Source: CAYFMS01 sp964462325 (lineage in GTDB: Bacteria; Patescibacteriota; Patescibacteriia; UBA9934). From it: a stretch of 64,000 nucleotides of DNA. A program made the position numbers and the translations under genes. Under the pieces are notes generated by a model, which worked only from the letters and a program-made list of their open reading frames with translations, did no database searches and was not told the DNA's origin. The DNA lies in NCBI GenBank assembly GCA_964462325.1, contig CAYWYQ010000001.1:29524-93523 (forward strand), written 5' to 3'. The first letter of the stretch is position 1. Each line of letters starts with the position of its first letter. Positions 57,706 through 64,000 of this stretch are shown piece by piece.

Positions 57706-60700
57706 AGCCTTGAGATAATAGATCATCTTCAAATGCAAGTCGTCCTTTCATTGATTGATCATACTTGCTTATATCTGGGAAATCTAGATTCTGTACACGT
57801 GCATATACCGCTTTAATGAGTAACCCTAATCGCTCAACATCATCCTTCGTAAATTGCTTCGTCATTCTGACAATAGAACCATCACTCGGCTCAACAAATT
57901 CAATCGTGCCTCCTGTCACCGTCCAATCGTGAAATTCAGATGAATTCTCTATCAAAATTTTATAAAAGAGTAATTGATGGGAATAGTTGTACATTTTTTT
58001 CCTTTCAAACAGACTTCCTTTATCCCAGGAAGTAACAGATTTTCCCGTTTTGAAATCAATAACATGGATTGCTTTATTTTCCTTATCAAGAATCATGCGA
58101 TCAATAGCACCCGCAAGAGGGATAGAACCAAAGGACACGTTTTTAAATGCTTTTTCTTGTAAGGAATCCTTCTCAAATTCTTTTTCATAAAAAGCATAAT
58201 ACACATTGAGCATATCAATACCTTTTTGCAAATATTTACTCCGTTCTCTCTCGTCAAAACGAGCCCGATGTATCAGATCTGATAATTTTTTCTCTGCGGA
58301 ATAGAAGGTTTGTAATATATCTGAGCTATAAAGATACTGTAATAATTCATGAATGACATTTCCATAAATTCCACTTGGACTACGTCCTTGAGGAAAGCGC
58401 AACAAATTCCTTTCAAAAAAAGTCATTGGCCCGGCAGATATAATGTCGAGAAAATTATTTAGATGCGTGACACTTAATGTATATGTAGAAAGAACGGGTT
58501 GCAATAATGCCATTTCGCTGCTAGTAAATGCTTCCGTTTGTTCATTCATTTCCTCGAGTTTTGACTCTGTTTTGTGTTCAGTACACGGAATATGCATCAA
58601 ACTTGGCATACATTCTGATTTTCTTCCCTTGTCGTCAAATGTATGCCATGAGAAATAGAGATGTCGCTCCGCACGTGTGATAGCCACAAAAAATAAACGA
58701 ATAGCTTCATCCTCTCCCCCGTTTGTTGCATACGGCATATTCATTGGAAAAGGGATTTTAGAATTCATACCTCGGCCGAACCAGTGTTTTCTATCTGCAT
58801 GAATAATGAATACATGGTCAAACTCTAATCCTTTTGACTTATGTGCCGTATATATTTTGACTGCATCCTCTTGCTGCCTCAAGGCGATTTTATTTGAAAT
58901 ACGAACCGAGTGAGCTAGATTAAATTCCAATAACTCAACAATATCAGCTACATACAGCTGGGACTGTGCACGAAATTCACGAACTGCGTTCATGAATGAA
59001 CGAAGAGATGAGAGGTTGTGATAATACTCGGATGGATCATTCTCACGATTCTCTTGATTGAAGTAATACCGACGAAGCGGTGAAGAATCTGGTTGATTTG
59101 TTCCAATGATAGCATCAAGCATCATTTCAGCTGGTGCTGTTTTCGCATTTTTTACTAATTGTTGTAAAAGAGCGGCGATTTTTCTCAACTTTTCATCAGG
59201 AGATTCTTGTAATGCCGATAACCAATGTTGATGTCTCGAATAGGCTTCCAATGAAAGTTTCCAGTAAGATTCCCTATCTATTTCCCAAAATTTTGCTGCT
59301 AGTAATTCTGAAAGAAATTGATCCGCATCCTTCATCTTGCCAGATGCTGCAGTATGCAGGAATTGCAGGAAAACAATAATCTCTCTAATAATTTCTTCAT
59401 CTAATATATTCGCAAATCTTTCATATTCAACTGGGATTCCTCGCATATTTAGTGCTGTTGCGACCGTCTCTAAATCTCTATGTTTTTTTGTTATGATAGC
59501 TATATCTGAAAATGACACTCCTTCTGAGTGTAAGTGCAGGATTTCTTCTGCAATAAATTGATGCTCTGCATCTGCATCTATAAACTGATGCAAATGAATC
59601 TTCCCTAACTTATCAGAACCAGCAGAAATAAGTGTTTTGGAAAGGTCTGGTATATGGTCGCCAATTCGGGATTCACTCGTTTGTATAACCTGATCAGCCA
59701 GATCAAGAATATCTTGTGAAGATCGATAATTCTCTGACAACGTAATAAATGTTGTCCCTTTATGCATTTCCGTGAAACGAATGAGGTTTTGGATTTCTGC
59801 TCCTTGAAAGGAAAAGACAGCTTGATCATCATCTCCAACAGCTAATACATTTGGTTGGTCAATACCCTTCGTGAGAAGGCTAAGAAGGCGCAATTGTGCT
59901 CCCGATGTATCTTGAAATTCATCAACAAGAATAAATTGAAATTGTTCTTGCAGATTAAACATTAACTCCTCGTTTTTTTCTGCGACATGAATTACCTCTA
60001 GAATCATGTCATCAAAATCGAAATATCCTTCTGCGAATAATCTCTTTTTATATTGTTTATATATATCACACAGTGCGAGCAATTTCTTCAGTCGTTTCAC
60101 ATCCTTCAAAACGTATGTATTCTTAGAGTCTTTTTCGAGCATCGTGCGCTTCCATTTACTCATCGGTACAGTAGAATTTTCCTTCTGAGCATCATAAAGC
60201 GCCTTCCCTAATGAATCAATGAATAATTCTTGATACGGTCTAACAAAAGATAGTGCCGGTACGGGTAAATCCAATTTTCTGATTCCTGAAAGGTATTCAT
60301 CTATAGCTGGCAATAATTTTAAAGATAATTTTGGTGAAAAAACCTCTGGAATTTTTTCATTAAGTTTTGTGACAATATCTATATTTAGCTTAATCAGTGC
60401 CTTGCATTCATCGGGATCGACTCCAGATCTTCTTAGATCACTAATTACTTTCGCTGTATCCTTCAGATATACATAACCATGCTCTTTTCTATACGAGGAA
60501 AGTGTATTACTAAACGGCAAAAGCGAAAAAATATCTTCTAGAATTTTCACTTTTGTCATTTCATCAGCGGGTTGTAATTTTGCACCTCCAAAAAAGAATT
60601 CTGGAAACCGTTGTATGACAGAAGCTCCAAAACCATGAAAGGTTTGAATATTCACTTTATACGCCTCATCACCGATCAATCCAACAAGACGTTGGCGCAT

Positions 60701-60910
60701 ATTGAATGCTGCAATTTCCGTAAAGGTAAGGCAAAGGATGTTTTGCGGCAGGGCATCTGTTAGACGTAGGATATTTGCCGTCCTTAATCCTAACAGTTCC
60801 GTTTTTCCGGATCCGGGCCCAGCAACCACAAGAACGGGTCCATAGATGGTGTCTACAGCTTTTTTCTGTCCAGTATTTAGTTTTACGTACCTTCCTTCAA
60901 ACAAACTCAT
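57686..60910 (-). CDS. UvrD/Rep-family DNA helicase fused to a PD-(D/E)XK nuclease
   Basis: 1074 aa superfamily 1A helicase. Q-motif LNTGQKKAVDTI, Walker A VVAGPGSGKTELLGLR, Walker B ILVDEFQDTSGAQL, motif III AVGDDDQAVFSFQGAE, motif IV SENYRSSQDIL, motif V YTAHKSKGLEFDHV, motif VI FVAITRAERHLYFSWH. The C-terminal ~250 residues carry the RecB-like nuclease (GSIPLAGAIDRMI, VIDFKTGK). Architecture resembles AddA/PcrA-nuclease fusions; no AddB or RecC is nearby, so it may act alone in recombination repair. Confidence 0.92.
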   Translation of the reverse strand: MSLFEGRYVKLNTGQKKAVDTIYGPVLVVAGPGSGKTELLGLRTANILRLTDALPQNILCLTFTEIAAFNMRQRLVGLIGDEAYKVNIQTFHGFGASVIQRFPEFFFGGAKLQPADEMTKVKILEDIFSLLPFSNTLSSYRKEHGYVYLKDTAKVISDLRRSGVDPDECKALIKLNIDIVTKLNEKIPEVFSPKLSLKLLPAIDEYLSGIRKLDLPVPALSFVRPYQELFIDSLGKALYDAQKENSTVPMSKWKRTMLEKDSKNTYVLKDVKRLKKLLALCDIYKQYKKRLFAEGYFDFDDMILEVIHVAEKNEELMFNLQEQFQFILVDEFQDTSGAQLRLLSLLTKGIDQPNVLAVGDDDQAVFSFQGAEIQNLIRFTEMHKGTTFITLSENYRSSQDILDLADQVIQTSESRIGDHIPDLSKTLISAGSDKLGKIHLHQFIDADAEHQFIAEEILHLHSEGVSFSDIAIITKKHRDLETVATALNMRGIPVEYERFANILDEEIIREIIVFLQFLHTAASGKMKDADQFLSELLAAKFWEIDRESYWKLSLEAYSRHQHWLSALQESPDEKLRKIAALLQQLVKNAKTAPAEMMLDAIIGTNQPDSSPLRRYYFNQENRENDPSEYYHNLSSLRSFMNAVREFRAQSQLYVADIVELLEFNLAHSVRISNKIALRQQEDAVKIYTAHKSKGLEFDHVFIIHADRKHWFGRGMNSKIPFPMNMPYATNGGEDEAIRLFFVAITRAERHLYFSWHTFDDKGRKSECMPSLMHIPCTEHKTESKLEEMNEQTEAFTSSEMALLQPVLSTYTLSVTHLNNFLDIISAGPMTFFERNLLRFPQGRSPSGIYGNVIHELLQYLYSSDILQTFYSAEKKLSDLIHRARFDERERSKYLQKGIDMLNVYYAFYEKEFEKDSLQEKAFKNVSFGSIPLAGAIDRMILDKENKAIHVIDFKTGKSVTSWDKGSLFERKKMYNYSHQLLFYKILIENSSEFHDWTVTGGTIEFVEPSDGSIVRMTKQFTKDDVERLGLLIKAVYARVQNLDFPDISKYDQSMKGRLAFEDDLLSQGYEEKEK

Positions 60911-61767
60911 ATTAATAAGATATTAAACAGATTTTCAGCGTTTTTTGTTGTCACTCGTGCGACCTCATCAACAGAAATATCATGTAATTCTGCAACAATG
61001 TCCGCAATTTGCTTCACACATATTGGCTCATTTCTTTTACCTCTATAAGGATGAGGTGATAAATAAGGCGAGTCTGTCTCCAGTAAAAGTTGAGAGAGAG
61101 GTACATTACGGATCACGTCTTGTAATTCTTTTGAAAAACTCAAAATCCCATTCAATCCCAAATAAAATCCTAGTTTCTTGTACGATTCTGCATCTTCTGC
61201 TGTTCCAGTAAATGAATGAATGACTCCTCGTCGAGAAAGACCGCCCCTGTCTATTTCATGCTTTAATAATGTAATTTGGTCTTCATGTGCATCACGACAA
61301 TGAATAATCACTGGTTTATCGAATTTTGATGCAAAAGAGAGTTGTTCAGCAACAGATTTCTTCTGATCTGCAATCACATCATCTTTTGAAGCTCCATCTG
61401 GAATACGATAATAATCAAGTCCACATTCCCCAACCGCAACCACTTTTGGATGTTGAACAAGTTTTTCATAAAATGATGCATCAAATGACTCAGAACGCGT
61501 TTTTATCTGACCCGTTTCTTGTTTTTCAGGAGGTAATTCATCAGCGTCATAAAAACATTGAGCGTGAAGATGATTTGGATGTAGACCTACACTCGCCCAT
61601 ATATTCGGATACTGTTCTGCAAGTTTTATCGCATTTTCGCTTGTCGTCGTTTGTGTACCAACTGTAATCATAGCAACGCCTGCTTCTACAGAACGTTCCA
61701 CGACATCGTACATATCAGATTTATAGGCCTCAAAATGTACATGACAATGCGTATCAATAAATTTCAT
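60907..61767 (-). CDS. tatD: TatD family hydrolase
   Basis: 286 aa metal-dependent DNase/hydrolase. FIDTHCHVHFEAY (HxH), SVGLHPNHL, AVGECGLDYYRIP, KPVIIHCRDAHED, GVIHSFTGTAEDAESY, LLLETDSPYLSPHPYRGKRNEP in pieces. All metal ligands are seen. Normal length with a ~20-residue insert near residue 75-95. Start ATG 61767; TTG extension to 61797 rejected. Overlaps the helicase gene by 4 nt. Confidence 0.94.
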   Translation of the reverse strand: MKFIDTHCHVHFEAYKSDMYDVVERSVEAGVAMITVGTQTTTSENAIKLAEQYPNIWASVGLHPNHLHAQCFYDADELPPEKQETGQIKTRSESFDASFYEKLVQHPKVVAVGECGLDYYRIPDGASKDDVIADQKKSVAEQLSFASKFDKPVIIHCRDAHEDQITLLKHEIDRGGLSRRGVIHSFTGTAEDAESYKKLGFYLGLNGILSFSKELQDVIRNVPLSQLLLETDSPYLSPHPYRGKRNEPICVKQIADIVAELHDISVDEVARVTTKNAENLFNILLI

Positions 61768-61768
61768 A

Positions 61769-62236
61769 CTAAATAAGGAATGTGAATACTTGAGCAATGA
61801 AATTTCCTATCATATATGAATAACTTGTAGAAAATAACTGAAATACCTCTGTATGCTCGAAATAATTTGTAATGATATACGTAAATGAACCCAAAACAAG
61901 CAATGCCTCTAAAAGGGCTAATATCGCACCAAGCAAACGGTTCACGATGCCCGTTAATGGAATAATCTCGATGATTTTCCATGTTTTCGCAATAATATTG
62001 GTCAATATACTCAATAATTGAGAAAGGAGAAATACAATCGCAATAAAGAGGATGAAGACCCAAATTGGATTAGGAATAGCAATAACTTCCTCCTGAAACC
62101 ATTTTAGTAGAAATGTTGCTGCGACGGTTCCAATAAGAAGACCGGCTAAATTGCCGGCCTTTTCAATAAATCCACCTCGAAAACCAAGACCTAAATATAC
62201 GACGAGGAGAATGAGAATGACAATGTCTATATTCAT
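61769..62236 (-). CDS. cvpA: CvpA family membrane protein
   Basis: 155 aa, four membrane segments. DIVILILLVVYLGLGFRGGF, AGNLAGLLIGTVAATFL, and IPLTGIVNRLLGAILALLEALL follow the CvpA pattern (G..RG.., D/NR..G...G). Role in other bacteria: colicin V export or envelope homeostasis, poorly defined. Overlaps metG by 4 nt. Confidence 0.87.
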   Translation of the reverse strand: MNIDIVILILLVVYLGLGFRGGFIEKAGNLAGLLIGTVAATFLLKWFQEEVIAIPNPIWVFILFIAIVFLLSQLLSILTNIIAKTWKIIEIIPLTGIVNRLLGAILALLEALLVLGSFTYIITNYFEHTEVFQLFSTSYSYMIGNFIAQVFTFLI

Positions 62237-63690
62237 GACTTATCTCTGCGCGGGAAAAGCGATTCACCCATTTGAATTACATCTCCATTATACCTCTTTT
62301 GAATCTCTTTTGCAGTAGTTGGCAGTACTGGTTCAAGTGTATCCCCAATAAATCGAATCATATCAGCAATTTCAGAAAGAACATCCTTTGCGGCCTTCTC
62401 ATCTGTCTTTACAAGCTTATACGGTTCTGTTTTATCAACAAGATCATTCGCACGATTTACGACAGAAAAAATTATATCTAGATATTCCTTCAAATTATAA
62501 ATGGAAATTGCTTGATCTAGTTCTGCATATTCTTTCGACCAATCCGATTCAACTGTATTCAATGTTCCATCAAAATATTTATGCGCCATTGCCGCAATAC
62601 GACTTACTAAATTCCCAAGCTGATTTGCAAGCTCCGCATACCGTATTTCAACCCGTTCTTTTGAAATATCCCCATCGCTTGCATAGGGCATTTCACGAAG
62701 TAAGAAATATCGTACAGCATCCACGCCATATTCTTCAACAAAATCTTTTGGATGTATCACATTCCCAATCGATTTTGACATTTTTTCTCCCTCAACGGTG
62801 AAAAATCCATGCACATACATTTCCGTAGGAAGTGAAACACTGGCGGATAATAGCATTGCCGGCCAATAAATTGCATGAAACCTTGTTATATCCTTTCCTA
62901 GAATATGTACTCTTCGGTTATTGTTTACCCAAAACTTCGTATATTGATCAGAATCATCAGCATACCCGAGTGCCGTAATATAATTACTGAGTGCATCAAA
63001 CCAAACATACATCACCTGACTGTCATCCCCTGGAACCGGAACCCCCCAATGCCTTGCCCGTTCCTGTGAGCGCGAAATAGAAAAGTCCTCCAATCCTGCA
63101 TCAATAAATGCAAGCATTTCATTTTTTCTCGTCTCTGGATATATCTTAATCTTGTCTTCAGAAATCAACTTCTTTAATTGCTGTTGATAATTCGACAACC
63201 TAAAGAAATAGTTCTCCTCTTCGATAACATCAAGTGGTTTTTTATGAATAGGACATATCCCATCAGGACAATCTTTTTCCGTATAGAATGATTCGCATCC
63301 GACACAATAAAGGCCCTTATACGATTTTTTATAGATATCTTCTGACTTGCAAGACGCCCAAAGCTTTTGGGCTCCTTTTATATGCCGTTCCTCACGTGTA
63401 CGAATAAAATCCGTATACTCACACCCAAGAATATCTTCTAATTTTTTAAACTCCTCTGCATGCCTTTCCACGAATGCAGAAACATCTTCACCTGCCTTTT
63501 CCGCTGCTTGAACATTTTTCAGGCTGTTTTCGTCTGAACCCGTTTGTGTTCGTACATTATCTTCACCATACTTTTTTCTATAATATCGTCCGAATGCGTC
63601 TGTTTGAATATATTCCAAACCAAATCCTAAATGCGGACTCGCGTTCACGTACGGAATTGAGGTTGTAATGTAGTATGTTTTATTTTCCAT
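62233..63690 (-). CDS. metG: Methionine--tRNA ligase
   Basis: 485-aa class I synthetase. YYITTSIPYVNASPHLGFG (HIGH-type HLGF), TGSDENSLKNVQAAE, zinc knuckle GLYCVGCESFYTEKDC with CP-HKKP, WFDALSNYITALGYA, KDITRFHAIYWPAM, KMSKSIGN in VEGEKMSKSIGNVI, and the anticodon helix bundle. No C-terminal tRNA-binding (EMAP-like) domain. Fmt and Def encoded at 34054-35498 act on its product. Confidence 0.96.
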   Translation of the reverse strand: MENKTYYITTSIPYVNASPHLGFGLEYIQTDAFGRYYRKKYGEDNVRTQTGSDENSLKNVQAAEKAGEDVSAFVERHAEEFKKLEDILGCEYTDFIRTREERHIKGAQKLWASCKSEDIYKKSYKGLYCVGCESFYTEKDCPDGICPIHKKPLDVIEEENYFFRLSNYQQQLKKLISEDKIKIYPETRKNEMLAFIDAGLEDFSISRSQERARHWGVPVPGDDSQVMYVWFDALSNYITALGYADDSDQYTKFWVNNNRRVHILGKDITRFHAIYWPAMLLSASVSLPTEMYVHGFFTVEGEKMSKSIGNVIHPKDFVEEYGVDAVRYFLLREMPYASDGDISKERVEIRYAELANQLGNLVSRIAAMAHKYFDGTLNTVESDWSKEYAELDQAISIYNLKEYLDIIFSVVNRANDLVDKTEPYKLVKTDEKAAKDVLSEIADMIRFIGDTLEPVLPTTAKEIQKRYNGDVIQMGESLFPRRDKS

Positions 63691-64000
63691 ATTGTTTCGG
63701 AGCTAGTATAACAACAAATTCTCCTTTTGACTGTTTTTCTAGAGATTCAATAATTTCCATTTTCGTCCCTCTATATATTGTTTCGAACATTTTGGTTAAT
63801 TCTCTTCCTACAAATAATAGACGATCCTCTGGCAATGATTCAATGGTTTTCTTAATCCTATGTGTTGATTCATAAAATCCCACCGTATGATTGTATGTAT
63901 CCAATGATGTAAAGAATGTATTTCGCCCCTTTTTCACAGGCGGGAATCCAAGAAAAGTAAATGTATCGGTCGGAAAACCACAGACAGAAAGTGCCGTAAT
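63680..64000 (-). CDS. rsmI: 16S rRNA (cytidine(1402)-2'-O)-methyltransferase RsmI, partial
   Basis: C-terminal part of a class III (tetrapyrrole-methylase-like) SAM enzyme; the N terminus lies past the window end. Visible: ALSVCGFPTDTFTFLGFPP, then KKGRNTFFTSLDTYNHTVGFYESTHRI with the FYESTHRI signature, LLFVGRELTKMFETIYRG and GEFVVILAPK. A GTG at 63937 could be misread as the start, but the frame and homology continue to base 64000. Overlaps metG by 11 nt. Confidence 0.9.
   Translation of the reverse strand: MTALSVCGFPTDTFTFLGFPPVKKGRNTFFTSLDTYNHTVGFYESTHRIKKTIESLPEDRLLFVGRELTKMFETIYRGTKMEIIESLEKQSKGEFVVILAPKQYGK

Noticed and set aside
57686..60910. Helicase-nuclease as part of a phage-defence system
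   Set aside because: Neighbours (tatD, DUF721-like, mreB) are housekeeping and the motif set is that of AddA/PcrA-type repair enzymes.
1..64000. Recoded TGA (genetic code 25)
   Set aside because: TGA ends several conserved genes at the expected place (the first PBP, alaS), and no conserved glycine is encoded by TGA.

Overview
The window looks like a contig from a metagenome-assembled genome of a Candidate Phyla Radiation (Patescibacteria) bacterium. The reasons are: AT-rich, tightly packed genes with 1-50 nt overlaps; many minimal or reduced versions of universal proteins (AlaRS without C-Ala, RpoA without alphaCTD, PriA without ATPase motifs, a stand-alone riboflavin kinase domain); almost no Shine-Dalgarno sequences; a peptidoglycan and surface-polysaccharide gene set; and a 52-base run of N. 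TGA is used as a stop codon (the first PBP gene, alaS), so lineages that recode TGA (Gracilibacteria, Absconditabacteria) are unlikely. The phylum is inferred from these traits, not proven.

Layout. 1-2832 (+): the end of a transpeptidase PBP, murF and a riboflavin kinase domain. 2841-5161 (-): an ATP-grasp protein and a tRNA-dihydrouridine synthase. 5247-7436 (+): a thioredoxin-like/VKOR disulfide pair and a beta-CASP nuclease. 7415-11257: small redox, FecR-like and DUF3179 genes, era, and the first two copies of a dispersed long-hairpin element. 11258-11740: palindromic repeats. 11741-18945: RNA methyltransferases, a GT2, DUF389, CorA-like, PduL-like, a CARDB/TSP3/PKD surface protein and murJ. 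18946-22570: repeat cluster, alaS, a degraded repeat-protein ORF and a second copy of the alaS 3' end. 22631-26882: infA-rpmJ-rpsM-rpsK-rpsD-rpoA-rplQ-rplM-rpsI, with a structured leader before rpsM and a terminator after rpsI. 26901-34059 (+): a frameshifted CCA-adding enzyme and a glycan cluster (flippase, GT4, GT2, polymerase/ligase). 34054-39358 (-): fmt-def-priA, a MEMO-like protein and a secreted glucosaminidase-like protein. 39517-46395: a DUF5654-like protein, clpB with a perfect CIRCE, a WecG-type glycosyltransferase, gltX and an M23 peptidase. 46396-47016: a repeat-rich spacer. 47017-64000 (-): ftsQ, alr, serS, a RibL-like nucleotidyltransferase, lysS, greA, mrdA, mreD/C/B, a UvrD-family helicase-nuclease, tatD, cvpA, metG and rsmI (cut by the window end).

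How it works together. Cell-wall synthesis and shape genes (PBPs, murF, murJ, alr, ftsQ, mreBCD, two wall hydrolases) dominate, followed by translation genes (six aminoacyl-tRNA/formylation functions, nine r-protein/RNAP genes). The glycan cluster probably makes a surface polysaccharide.

The most striking points are: (1) many sigma70-like promoters end only 6-11 nt before the start codon, so many mRNAs should be leaderless or nearly so; (2) the repeat-protein ORF after alaS is flanked by a diverged duplicate of the alaS 3' end, which looks like a cassette insertion; (3) a family of about 110-120 bp imperfect hairpins lies directly after stop codons; (4) short palindromes (CGAGGTTCAACCTCG, AGGTCGGACCT) cluster in the spacers. 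I did not find a clear new defence or metabolic system.
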